DNA of 64,000 nt from Neofusicoccum parvum (lineage: Eukaryota; Ascomycota; Dothideomycetes; Botryosphaeriales; Botryosphaeriaceae), in NCBI GenBank assembly GCA_020912385.1, contig CP087208.1:1-64000 (forward strand), given 5' to 3'. The notes under the pieces were generated by a model. That model was not told the DNA's origin and did not search any database. It saw nothing but the letters and a program-made list of their open reading frames with translations. Position numbers and translations under genes: made by a program. Below are positions 19,204 to 29,879 of the stretch, piece by piece. The number at the start of each line of letters is the position of its first letter. Position 1 is the stretch's first letter.

Positions 19204-21059
19204 ACGTAGTTTACAAGCGAGCCGCCACTCCAAGCGAGCCGCCACCCTCATCAGCTTTCTACGCCTTCACACGCATATCGTTCAACAACGCATTGAAATA
19301 TAATAAGAACAACAACTATCCTAGCTTAAGAAGCCTCCACAGTATCTTTTTGGCACGTACGAGAATTGTGCCCTGGCTCCCTACAGCGCCTACAGCGCGC
19401 TATTTACTGCCTACTCACACTAGATCGCGCCTTGCCTCGACGCATTTCGCCCTCAAGTTGCTCATTAACGTCCTTTTGAGCAATAATTTCCTCACCCTCT
19501 ACCTTTGTTAAGGTGCCTCGCTTCTAGATCCGCTTTCTTTTGCGCTATTTACGCTTCGTGGCAGCCTCATTTGCCTTCTGAAGGCTGGAGACCTGATCGC
19601 GTAATAAGACCATCTCATGCACCATCAGCTGAGCCCCCTTGGTAAGCCGATTAAGCGACTCAATCATTGAAGTAGGCGATAAATCTTGGTGCCTTTAAAT
19701 CCGATCGCGAATTAGGGTTGATTGGGACTCTAGTTCTCGCGCGTTGCTTGGTGTTTTCGACTCCTATAGAGCAGCCTCTAGGGCAGCTGGTGGTATTGGC
19801 GTACGAAGCTTCACCTCAAGCTTTAATAGCACCGCATCTGGGTCGTACGGTACTAGCCCAGCTCCTCGAAAGCTTGCGCAGATGTTAGCCTTTGTAATTG
19901 ACTTATCAAAGGCTGCTTTAAAGGCTGGTAGGAACTCAAGCTTGGTGATATAGTTGATATGGTTGCGCGCTAAGCCTCCAATCTGATCCCTATACGCGCG
20001 CTTCAACGGCGAGAAGCAGCCCACATCAAGCGGCTGGAGCAGATGCGACGAATGTAGAGGTATGCAGAGGGTGATAATCTTCTCCTCCTTACAGATCGCC
20101 TAGAATTCAAGCGAGTTGTGGCTCTCGTGGCCGTCGATAATTAGCAGCTAATACGTCCCCACCGTACGCGCCTTCGTATGCTTGTTGAAGTGTTTTAGCC
20201 ACGCAACCCTAAGCTCATTCGTTGTCCAGCCGTTGTTACTAACTGCGATGGCCCAATCGCCAGGTATATCGTCGTCCCCATACCAGGCAGAGAGGTGGTG
20301 CTTAGCCGCGAAGATAATGAATGGTGGAATCGCCCACCTAGCAGCGTTAATTCCTTGGATGACAGTCACCCACTCACGGTCGCCTGGCTGTACCGCCTTT
20401 GGTCGATTGCGCCTCTCCGAGCCTGTAACAACGAGCTGAGCCAATATCTTGCCTATCATAAAGCTAGTCTCGTCGAAGTTGTGGGTGTCTTCGTCAAGGA
20501 TGCCGTACTTCTCCTTCGTACGCTGTACAAGCTTAAACCACTCGCTAAGGACCTTAGGATCCTCACACAAGGCCCGCTGGCGATCATACGGTCGATTCAA
20601 TTGAGTTTTGAGTTGCGGAGTCCGCCCAACAAAGTTCCTTGGCTAATACGTGCCAACCTGCCCAGCAGCGCGCTCAGCAAGCAGTTTATTAGCCATATCC
20701 CGCACTACATCCAACGTAGGCGCAAAGCCTCGCGAATCTAGGTCAAGTATGTGTTGAATAATTGCCTCCTCCTCGGATTTTGTAAGCTTCTTTGAATTGG
20801 GCTCGTAATCGCGTCGTGAGGCGACTCCAGCGCGTCGGTCGCGGAGCGTGGTTCGGGGGATGTTGAACGTTGATGCAGCGCGCTTTACGCTCCGGATCTG
20901 CTTCTTATCAATAGCTGAGATAGCGAGGAAGATATCTGCTTCGTTGTAGGTTGATCGAGTAGTAGTTGGTTGAGCCATTGTAGTCGAAAGGTGACGCGTC
21001 GCGTAAAGTTGGTGAGGGTGGCGGCTCGCTTGGAGTGGCGGCTCGCTTGTAAACTACGT
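19204..21059 (-). mobile_element. pogo/Fot1-type DNA transposon with long TIRs
   Basis: Terminal inverted repeats of about 48 bp start ACGTAGTTTACAAGCGAGCC at both ends, and the element is flanked by a TA duplication (19202-19203 and 21060-21061). The uninterrupted target is visible in G1 as TACCTTACCCGATG, so the insertion went into the leader of G2. Inside each TIR the unit AAGCGAGCCGCCAC occurs twice in direct orientation, 17 bp apart. TA targets and the CENP-B-like transposase fit the pogo branch of Tc1/mariner. Confidence 0.92.
19326..20978 (-). pseudogene. pogo-type transposase, several stop codons
   Basis: From ATG 20978 one frame encodes an N-terminal psq/CENP-B helix-turn-helix region (SVKRAASTFNIPRTTLRDR), then a DDE domain with FDETSFMIG, LLIIDGHESHNS and LLQPLDVGCFSPLKR, then a basic tail and a CCHC knuckle (CRRCREPGHNSRTC). 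The frame is broken by stops at 20643 and 20148 (TGG to TAG type), one shortly after 20148, one at 19764, and others further on. These are typical RIP changes. The element could move only if another copy supplied enzyme; its TIRs are perfect. Confidence 0.88.
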
Positions 21060-21160
21060 TACCCAATGTTCTCTCGCCCTTCCTTGCAAGGATGGTGGTC
21101 AAAGTGTAACGGTGGGCCTCTGCCTCTAAGGATCTAAACACCAAAGAGGGCGGTAAGCCG

Positions 21161-21575
21161 TGTAGGGTTTACCTTGAGTGGGTACAAGGTCGGGGTTGAG
21201 AACGAGTAACAAGATACACGTAACTGAGCACTGCGTGCGAAGGCCGTGTTACTAATAATAACTCGATTATTATTGAAGTTAACCACGAAGGTCAAAGCTA
21301 TACTAAGGAGTGTAGGTTATATACGTAGGAGAGTTCTGTTCAATCTGTATGCTTAGTAGGCATGTTGCGCTCAACCGCTATCCCTTTGAGCCTGGTGGAA
21401 CATCTGAGCGGCAGCGCTCAGAGGCCCTATTCGCTCATTTGTCTTGGCGAATGAGCGGGTGGGTCCAGCTGATCGCGGAGGCCACGTGACCTCGGCTCCT
21501 TAGGACTCCGACTTCTGTCGTTCCCTGCGGGGCTAATCTCCAACTTCTTCGACCTGTGGAGGCTACGCCGTAACA
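21161..21575 (-). repeat. 5' LTR of older element G2
   Basis: 415 bp from TGTAGGGTTTACC to GTAACA on the + strand, clearly homologous to but diverged from the two G1 LTRs. It still has the CACGTG core (21483-21488). It is the start of G2, whose leader and gag lie to its left on the minus strand. Confidence 0.88.
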
Positions 21576-21817
21576 ATTAGGTATAGTGCCGAGTTTGATG
21601 ATAAGTCGGGCACCTCTCCTGCCTCCCCTCACACGGCATGCCAAGAATCGTACCACATTCTGCTTCTCGTCAGTTTCCAACAAGTGTCTGCTGGATTGTT
21701 TGCATGCTGGATTCACGACCGACCCATCATAAAATTTATGCGATTGAAATGAAGATCATACTAGCGGTACTAAAGCTTGAGAGGAAATTACACGCCTTTC
21801 ACGGATGCACTAGTATC

Positions 21818-23739
21818 CTAGCAAATTTTTCCATTAGTACGTGACCTGGAACGGCGTTTCTTGATCCACGCATGCAATGTTACTCGATCATGAGCCATTT
21901 GCCCTTCCTTGGTTTTCCTCATTCTAAGCCAGTGGTAAATTCTCCAGCAAACGAGTACTAGAAGCGTTAAGGGAACGGTGAGCGCCAACCAGAACCACCA
22001 GAGGCCCGAAACCTGCAAAGAGCTGTCCCGCGATGAAAAAAATATCCCTGCGTCAAGTACCGTCTGTTGAATTATTTTAGCTTCTCCATGCCAAAAGGTG
22101 ATTCGATATATGAGGAGAGCTTACAGCGGTGAAGGTTCCAGGAAGGAAGACCATGGTCAGCGTGGCGATGGCGCTCATGCTTGAACTATCTCTACGCATG
22201 TCGCGTGCAATGAGCAGGTTATTCTCGGCGTCGTTCTGAGTAACGAGGTTATAGACCAAGCTCATAGCACCATCTTTGCGGCTTTTATAGTTGATGAACC
22301 ACATCTTCTGCTTCTTCAGTGAAGACAAGATGTATTCAGTGGCATTTGAGGTGCTCTCGTACGCGTTTTGCGGGATACCAAGCATGTTGTGGAGCCGTTT
22401 GTGGGCGTTCTGAATTCCTTGTGCGCACATTATGGCAACTTCCGCATTTGCAATATGAGAATCTGCGTTTTGGGAAATGCGCTGCAAACCGGCAGTCAAT
22501 TTGCCCAGTTTAGCTCGATCTGTCTCCATGATGCCCTGCAAGTGATCCTCGACTTGGTTCATCTGTGGAAGTAAGCTCAGAACGTCATTCATTCTTTCGA
22601 TTTTTTTTTTTTCAGGTTTGCTTACCTTTGAATACATTTCGCGCCGAAACTTCTCCACATGGCATTTTGAAGCCTCAAAAGACAGTTTGGACATCATGAG
22701 ATGGATATGAAAGGGATCATCCAGCAAGGCTCGAACCAGCTGCGGGCGTTCAATGCTGAGCTTTAGAAGTCTCTTGAGAGCATCGATGCTATGGTCGCTC
22801 TCTTTGTGCGCGAGGATATACACAGTCAGATTCCAAGAGTGGACATATTTCATGTAGACGGAAAGCGGAGACCCTTGAATGTTTAGATGCCATCGAGGGT
22901 GTTGGCAAGAGAATTCTTGAAAGGATTAGTTCTTCATTGGGAGACCTGGGGTGTCACATCTTACCGAAGGCCTCGAGATCACCAGCTTGATTCAGAGAAA
23001 TTTGAGCATCTGGAGCCCAATAGTCGGGCCGGCCAAGCATGTTCTTCACAAATGACGAGTCAATATTGAAGCCTGAGAACAGCGCCCTCACACTCGCGCT
23101 TGTCATGAACGTCTTGCAGCCGTATGATGTAGGCGGCTTATCTCTTGGTGATCGTGGTATCAAGCTACCGAAAAGAGGTTAGCTTAAGTACGCAAGCTTT
23201 ATTGATCCTTTTTCACTGACAAACAAAGAAGCTTTCTTTCCCAGTGACTATTTCTGTGCTTGACCGAGGAGTAAATCTGGTCAAGGCGTGATCAGATTTG
23301 ATAGTTGCTGTCGCCAGAACTCACTTCGGTCTCACCGATATTTTCCCTTCAAGGGACTTTTGATTCAAGGTAGTAAATTCTGCACGTCGTTAGGCTTTGG
23401 TTAATCCGAAAATGGTGCTACAGGCTCACCTCGATGGTCATCGCTCATTTCAAAACAGTCGATGGTTGTATCACTACCAAAATTTGAGTCATTCGAGAGA
23501 AGAGCTTCAAATTCTATACAAGCCATGAGGTCGGGAAGCGATTGTGATTCCGTGAAAGGATAGCTGTCGTGGCAGAGAGAGAAGTCGAGATCGAATTCGC
23601 GCATGCTATGATCCTCGACAGTGGCATGTCGGGAAACGTTGCCGGCCCCTCTTGACATCGGCCTTGGTACATTGGGGGTACTGGCTATTGTCGCCTCAAG
23701 TCGCGAGGCTGGCATGTCTGATGACTCGATGGAGGGCAT
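21818..23739 (-). CDS. CorA-like membrane transporter (fungal CorA/ZntB family), 6 exons
   Basis: Exons 23739-23430, 23379-23325, 23276-23217, 23164-22965, 22873-22125 and 22063-21818 join in frame to 539 aa. The introns are 50, 48, 52, 91 and 61 bp with GTGAGC, GTGAGT, GTGAAA, GTAAGA and GTAAGC donors. A long cytosolic part includes FNIDSSFVKNMLGRPDYWAP and YMKYVHSWNLTVYILAHKES, common in this fungal family. The membrane end has RDMRRDSSSMSAIATLTMVF, FLPGTFTA (451-458) and a second hydrophobic segment ending in a basic tail. Family members move divalent metal ions or act as membrane-anchored sensors; the exact substrate is not visible. The gene lies 308 bp downstream of the Apa2-like gene on the same strand. 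No disabling mutation is seen. Confidence 0.85.
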
Positions 23740-24046
23740 GATTCACTCCTTGTGTTAGAACTACTCAGGATGGAGGACGAACGGAGATCCAGAGGAAACT
23801 TGCATGGTTCTCTCCGATGTTTGCGACCGAGGGGAACTTGGAAAAGGATGGGCCATTTAAATACATATCGGATGTCGCTTGCAGCCTTGGCTAAGCATGT
23901 CAGCGCCAGTGGCTGATTGTCTTGGTTGAGAGTATTCGAGCCTGAGACGGCGTAGATCAAACAGAAGCAGGTGTATAAGAAGGCTGAGAGATTCCTCCAA
24001 TGTTCTTCGCCTGCGACTCGCACATGACTGGGAGGCGTTGCAGGGA

Positions 24047-24972
24047 TCAAGCTGCTGCCTGGTCCTGTGCAACACCAAGCTGAGAAAGAGTCCATCTTGG
24101 CCCCAAGGATTTCCACTGTTCCAATTTTGCCTCGTCCGTGACCCAGACCATTCCCAGCATTCCAGCCCCATTTGCGCTGACCCCATTCACGTTCGATTTC
24201 CTGCGGGGGATGACCAGCATCCACTCTTTTACAAGAACCACATTGTGCGGACATGTCTTAGCCTGACTCGAAGACTCCGTGCTTAAAGTACATGTAGCGT
24301 CTGACAGAAGTTTCTTATAAATGTCCAGGAGTTCGCGGGCTGAGGGTGATGCAGAGCCAAATCGTTGAAGGAAGTAACGGTATGGTACCTTCGCAGCATC
24401 CCCCAAATGGCGATCAGGGAACAAGGAAAAGTCAGCCGGAACATCGAAAATCTGTAAGTGCTTATGCCTTCGGCTGGACCCAGCTGGCTCCATGCAGTTG
24501 TACAGCGCATAGTGATGTCCCTGTAAGCGTGCTGAGACATCCAAAACGGCCTGGAAGTCATCAAAGTCAAGGGGTTCATCTTGGCGGCGATAAGAGTCCG
24601 TTGTAAGCAGTATGTATTGTGGCCGGAAAACGCAGAATTTGTTCAAGATAAAGTGGTGGGTTTCGTTGATAGTGGCAATCAGAAGCCTTTCGTCGCCGAA
24701 CTCAAGGTCGCTGCCAGGTCCGAATGTTCTGGTTTCCGTAGTCTCGGGTTCGTCCTGTAGCTGTGGCTTCTTCGACAGCGCATGACAAATGCGGAACTGG
24801 AACTACAGGCGGCTCAGCTTCCAAGACCAACACAGCCTTGTTTCCAATCACTTACGGAAAGCCCGCCGTCATCGAGGAGTATTGCTTCCGATTCCCCATA
24901 TACAATTTTTCCCTGCTTGCGCAGATCATCGAACGTAGCCAAAATCGCGGTTCTATTCAACGGATCCAACAT
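24047..24972 (-). CDS. ATP adenylyltransferase / Ap4A phosphorylase (Apa2-like), 2 exons
   Basis: Exon 1 (24972-24856) and exon 2 (24802-24047) flank a 53-bp GTAAGT...TAG intron and give 290 aa. The start is MLDPLNRTAILATFDDLRKQ after a CACC context. The middle has LNKFCVFRPQYILLTT, EPLDFDDF and the active-site segment GSSRRHKHLQIF with H152 and H154. The C-terminal part contains WMLVIPRRKS and GMLGMVWV, as expected for the Ap4A phosphorylase C-terminal domain. The enzyme converts diadenosine tetraphosphate plus phosphate to ATP plus ADP in the cytosol. The length is slightly below the usual 300-330 aa. It appears functional. Confidence 0.88.
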
Positions 24973-25711
24973 GGTGGATGAATGTTAAGTCAGGATCGGT
25001 ACTCTAGTCATGAAAAGAGTGAATATCGAATATCGAAGAGTGGGACTGTGGAGGAAGGCCTGGCGTATGTGTAGCATTCGCGCGTGAAACACGACATTGG
25101 TGACAGCTTTTCATGTGCGGGGTAAGCTAGGCAACTACTTTGTATTGCGTGGCGTGTCAGCTGATCGCTCAGCTTTCCAGCCGCCTGACAGCCCATCTAC
25201 GACTACGCCTTTTGGTCGCACCGCGCATTCGAACGTACGAGTAGAGGCTACGCGTAACACGAGCCATATTCAAAGTCACGACTAATAATAATATACTACT
25301 CTACGTTATTCAGTAGCCCTTAAGTTTCATGGAAGAACATTCTGCGTGAGAAAGAACGCGCGGTAGGGTTCAAGACAATAGCCGGGGGCGTATGGGGAAA
25401 AGGAAGTCTTGCGGGTTGTCAAGAATAGTTGGGCTAATACATTCAAGGCTTGGAAGATACATCTGCTGTTCAAGGGCTAGTAAGATCATCAAATGCCGCT
25501 CACTTAGAATTTTCCTGTATGTCAACCACATTGGCCCGCAATCACGTGTTTTGCCTCCTTGTTTTACACGCGTTTTACTACTTGCCTTGTTACTACACCA
25601 TACACCCCTATTCAGTGTGTGGGCCTTGGATGAACCGGGATCCCAATGTAGTTTAGCGCAGATTTAGCGATATTGTCCCTATGGCCCGCAGAGGCCGACG
25701 GGGTGTATGAA

Positions 25712-25747
<36 letters not shown>

Positions 25748-25790
25748 ACCATACACCTACCCCTGCACAACTCATTCACCCTAGTTATGC
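24973..25790. other. Intergenic, with a repeated block and an ACT microsatellite
   Basis: No gene is seen. An (ACT)n run lies at about 25711-25746. The stretch 25610-25745 occurs again, inverted, at 48257-48375. A direct repeat ACTACACCATACACC flanks this block (near 25599 and 25740), which suggests a small unrecognised repeat element. Confidence 0.6.
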
Positions 25791-26356
25791 GTATTTCCAT
25801 AAATCCGATCATTACACCAATATAGCACTATTCTGTAGAAACAATAAGAAAAGGATTCAAGTCATATCTCTACCGATTCAATCATACTACCTCGGATAGA
25901 TGCCACTGTTCAGGAACAGCCGCACAAACCCCAAGGCATCTTCTACTAAAGTGTCCAATAATGAGGCCCTACCGGACCTTATTTGTCGACGCTCTAGAGA
26001 ACCTTCACCCAGAATTCAAAGATCTATTCTCTACGCCACGAGGAATTTTAGCTACAGTTAAATTCCTTAAAATCACCAAGATATCTACGCGCCGGTGGAT
26101 TCTAAACGACTCTCCTGACGAGGAATAAAATACGTCCGACGCACCACACCTTAGTTCCCTACGTTATCCAGGATTCTCCAGTATTTCCTTTAAGGGTCAC
26201 CCCTTAGTTCGAGCGTTTAACGCCTACCGTTCCTAGTACCTTCCTTGAAATCACTCAATGTCTTTAGATAGACGCAGCTAGCCTCGGCCTAACAGCCCGT
26301 CTTTCATAGTCTCAGACTCAAAAAGGACGTTAAACTGAATAAATAAATAAATAAAT
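25790..26356 (+). mobile_element. LINE-B 3' fragment with AAAT tail
   Basis: The translation at 25855-26128 has the LINE C-terminal pattern CHCSGTAAQTPRHLLLKC, then an untranslated region ending in (AAAT)n at 26331-26356. The same 3' end occurs inverted at 42056-42140. It is a 5'-truncated copy of a Tad1-like LINE and has no working enzyme. Confidence 0.75.
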
Positions 26357-26365
26357 ACTACGCTA

Positions 26366-28533
26366 TGATAACCCCTCTAAGACAGACATCCTCTCCAGCC
26401 AGTTCTTCCCTCCTTCTAGGGACACTGACCTCTCCGACCTTGAGGGGTTTATATATCCAGAACCAGTCAACATCTCCCAGGATATCACTGAAGAACAAGT
26501 CCTCCACACTATCAGACAGCTTTCCCCAGACAAAGTACCAGGCCCAGACAAGATCATCAACAGGATCCTAAAGCAGTGTGCACAGACACTAGCAGGACCG
26601 CTCACCAGGCTCTTCCGGAGATGCCTGGCACTCTCATATCACCCCAACCAGTTCAAATGCTCAACCACTGTAGTCCTCAGGAAACCACAAAGAGAAGACT
26701 AACACCACAGCAAAGTCATTCAGACCAATTGCCCTGCTTAACACGCTAGGCAAGCTGCTCGAGAGAATTATAGCAGAAAGAATCTCGCAAGCTACTGAGG
26801 CCTACAACCTACTCCCTGACTATCAGACAGGAGCAAGAAAAAACAGATCAGGAACCACCGCACTTGACCTCCTTACCAAACAGATCCACACAGTCTGGGC
26901 ACAGGACCCAGGGCTGGTGGCCTCGGTCCTTAGCCTAGACATCTCAGGAGCATACGACCATGTATCATACAAGAGACTCCTATATAACATAAGAGTCGCA
27001 CAGCTTCCAATCCGGATAGAGAAGTTCACTCACTCCTTCCTCCAAGGCCGCACTACACAGCTCAGCTTTGGAGACTACACTAGCCCACCAATCCAGACCT
27101 CGACCGGCATCCCTCAGGGGTCCTCACTATCTCCAATCCTCTACCTCTTCTTTGCCTCTAACCTCCTTACAAGACTCCGTACGGGTAGTACCTTTCCCCT
27201 AGGCTTCGTAGATGACACCAACATCCTCACCTTTAGCAGGTCCACAGAACAAAACTGTAGGACACTAGAGGAAGCAAATAGGACCTGTATACAGTGGGCA
27301 GCAACCCATGGATCAACCTTCGCACCCGATAAATACCACCTCATCCACTTTACAAGAAGACCGAAGAGATTCAATATGGCAGTAAAGATTAATATCCCCG
27401 GATTCAAAGGAAACCCGGAGCAGACAATTAAAATCCTAGGCATCCATGTAGACAGTAAACTAAGATGGGGCCCCCATATCAAGGAAACTGCCTTAAAGGC
27501 TACCAAGCAGTGCACCTCCCTCTCTAGACTTACAGCCTCCACCTGGGGAGCATCATTCACCAAGGCGCGCCACATCTATACAGCAGTAGTCAGACCAGTC
27601 CTCTCCTACGGCTGTGGGGTGTGGCACACCCCAGAGGAAACTCCAGGCTGGAGGAAGACAGCAATAAAACCACTAGAAAGGATCCAGAACCAGTGCCTAC
27701 GCACCATCTCAGGGGCATACAAGTCCACGAATATAAAGGTCCTAGAGCATGAAACAGGGATACCCCCCCTCTCAATCCACCTTGATGAGCTAACTCTGAC
27801 CCATGCACTCCGGTCTAGAGAAGGTCCCACAGCTATAGTGACTAGAAAAACCTGTCAGGACATTAAAGATATCGCAAGAGCGGTACTAGATGCAAAGGGA
27901 AAACCTAGCCTAGCTAGAGGAACACTGCTACAAAGAAGGGCCAACACACTCCTAAATAGTAGCCCTCCCACCACAAAAAAGCTTCCTGAAAGATCTAGGC
28001 TCCGTAGAATAATCAAAAACATCTGGAAAGAAAGATGGACAGCCTAGACAAGCCAGGCGAGGAGAAGCAAACCAGTTGCCCAAGACACGCAGTGGAACCG
28101 AAAGCTCAGACATCTCCACCATGGGCTATCTAAGCCACAAAGCACAATCACCACCTTACTACGCACTGAAAACATTGGCCTAGAGGACTTCCTCTTCAGA
28201 CGTAGGGTGCTGGGCCACCCTAGCCCAGCCTGCCTATGTGGCTGGTATAGATAGACCCCAAAGCATATCCTTCTCTTTTGCCATCACTTCCAGCAGAACA
28301 GAGCCCAGATGCTCCAGGACGCAGAAACCACCGACTTTCACACACTTCTCTCTACAAAGAAGGGGATCAAGGCAGCGACAGCATGATTCCTACGCACAGG
28401 ACTTCTAAACCAGTTCAGCCTAGCCAGGGAAATGCTTCAGGAGGATCACCAGGAGGACCGCCAGGAGGACCACCAAGAGGACCACCAGGAGGACCACTAG
28501 GAGGACTACCAGGAGGACCGGTACGAAGACTGA
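26366..28533 (+). pseudogene. LINE-A ORF2 fragment: reverse transcriptase to C-terminal zinc motif
   Basis: RT motifs run in order: SPDKVPGPDKI, FRPIALLN-like, SLDISGAYDHV, GIPQGSSLSPILYL and GFVDDTNILTF. One extra base near 26700 shifts the frame. An open piece spans about 26700-28047. Beyond it are TAG stops where sister copies have CAG or TGG, then the Cys/His motif (CLCGW...HILLFCHHF) and a C-terminal EDHQ repeat. The endonuclease and ORF1 are absent. RIP and truncation leave it inactive. Confidence 0.85.
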
Positions 28534-28754
28534 AAGGATACACTAGAGATTGAATGAAGGGCTGCCACAGCAGCCACTACCGGTAAACAGGAAAAACGGA
28601 ACAAGTAGAGGAAGACATACCTGAATAGAGAGGAGGGGTTTTTACCTGGTGAACAAGGTTTTCCCCCTCGTGTAAAGTAACTGCAGATAGCCAACCCCGC
28701 ATGGACCCGTAAGGGAGCTATATCGGGAAGAAATGAATTTATCTATCTATCTAT
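26366..28754 (+). mobile_element. LINE-A copy 1 (Tad1-like), 5' truncated
   Basis: The copy runs from within the reverse transcriptase N-terminal part to a (TATC)n tail at 28737-28754. It is homologous to 31947-37010 and 55904-57126 on the other strand. It lies directly behind the LINE-B tail. No target duplication is seen. Confidence 0.85.
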
Positions 28755-28989
28755 AGGTTCGCTGTGCCAAGCCTCTGAACTTATGAACGAGTGGGGCGTA
28801 CGTGGTTCGGGCGCTTCTGTTTCTTCCACGTGTGCATACCCATCCTTTTTGCCTTTCCTTCCGGCTATTGTTCCCGTGCGGTCCTCCTACCCTTAGGGTT
28901 GTAAAGCCCGTGCAGTCTGAGGTTCGTAATAGTAACCTGTTTACCTCTTATACGAGTGATTGTGGCTAAGCTATGTGATGTGATATAAG

Positions 28990-29627
28990 GAGACCTTGAA
29001 ACACGTGATATCTAACATTAAGATATTCCTTCTTATCGCCCTTAAAGATTTATATGTTAGGAAGCTTCTCGCTAAGCTTTACCTTATATTATAAGGCCTG
29101 ATCCTGATGCTGGCTCGTAGCGAAGCTATTTCCTGGCCTCGCTAATAGGGGTACGTGGCTGAATCCTCCAGCGGGTGGCTGCTGTCTCTTGTAGGTATCT
29201 AATTGTCCTCTCAGTGTTTCTTGCATTGCGCGTGCGGTGTTCAACTCGTTGGTAAGGCTGTTGATGCTGTTCTGAGCGGACTGGAGCCGAACCTCGAGGG
29301 TTGCTGCGTGTTCATGCTGTTCTTTTGACCAGGTGAGGAAGCGCTAGGCCTGGTCGCTACCCATAGTAACGTAATCGACGAGTGTCTGGGCGTTAGTGAT
29401 GTTGATAGGATCAAGGCTAAGCCAATTGAAGCCGAAGGTGTCATGGCTCTGTTGGTGGATGGTTGCTGGGCTCTCGCTCTCAAGCGGTAGGACGTGCGAT
29501 AAAGGTCTCGTAGGTGACGAATCGTATAGGTGACGGTGTGACTCTCTCTAGGCGTCGTCGCCTGTGACGTCTGGGTACATTCCTGACATGATGGAGGACG
29601 GTAACGGTCACTGTGGGCTTCGGACAC
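28990..29627 (-). pseudogene. Fragment of a gypsy-type gag, stops present
   Basis: In minus-strand frames the segment 29600-29110 reads SLDPINITNAQTLVDYVTMG and then a coiled-coil stretch (AATLEVRLQSAQNSINSLTN, ELNTARAMQETLRGQLDTYK), which fits the N-terminal part of a retroelement Gag. At least two in-frame TAG/TGA codons break it. No LTR or pol is attached. Assignment to gypsy rather than LINE gag is uncertain. Confidence 0.45.
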
Positions 29628-29677
29628 CTAGCGTGGCTCTGACTTGCTGTGAAACGGTGAGGCTCTGCGTGAGACTC

Positions 29678-29832
29678 GACGATGGTGACAGTGACGGTGA
29701 CGGTGACGGTGACGGTGACGGTGACGGTGACGGTGACGGTAACAGTGACGGTGACGGTGACGGTGACGGTAACGGTAACGGTAACGGTAACGGTGACGGT
29801 AACGGTAATAGTAACGGTAACGCGGGCTGTTC
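29678..29832. repeat. GACGGT/AACGGT hexanucleotide microsatellite
   Basis: About 23 copies of GACGGT or AACGGT, pure in the first two thirds and variable towards the end. It lies between the gag fragment and the LINE-C 5' part. Its translations (Asp-Gly or Val-Thr repeats) are by-products. Confidence 0.9.
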
Positions 29833-29879
29833 TAAGCCTGCTCGTGGCTATGAGTAAGATGAGCGGTGCGACCTAATAT

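Noticed and set aside
22319..22574. + strand ORFs inside the CorA-like gene
   Set aside because: They overlap the conserved minus-strand exon 5 and have no motifs.
23857..24286. Alternative minus and plus ORFs around the Apa2-like 3' end
   Set aside because: They are in other frames or intergenic; the Apa2 frame ends cleanly at 24047 with the expected C terminus.
25711..25746. Possible regulatory triplet array
   Set aside because: An ordinary ACT microsatellite inside a repeated block; no sign of function.
28278..28553. Collagen-like GGPPGGPP ORF
   Set aside because: Wrong frame of the LINE-A EDHQ repeat; the sister copies keep the EDHQ frame.
28990..29110. AT-rich inverted repeat CTAACAT...ATGTTAG as a MITE
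   Set aside because: Arms are only seven bases and no target duplication or second copy was seen.
29564..29876. Asp-Gly and Val-Thr repeat ORFs
   Set aside because: Translations of the GACGGT microsatellite.
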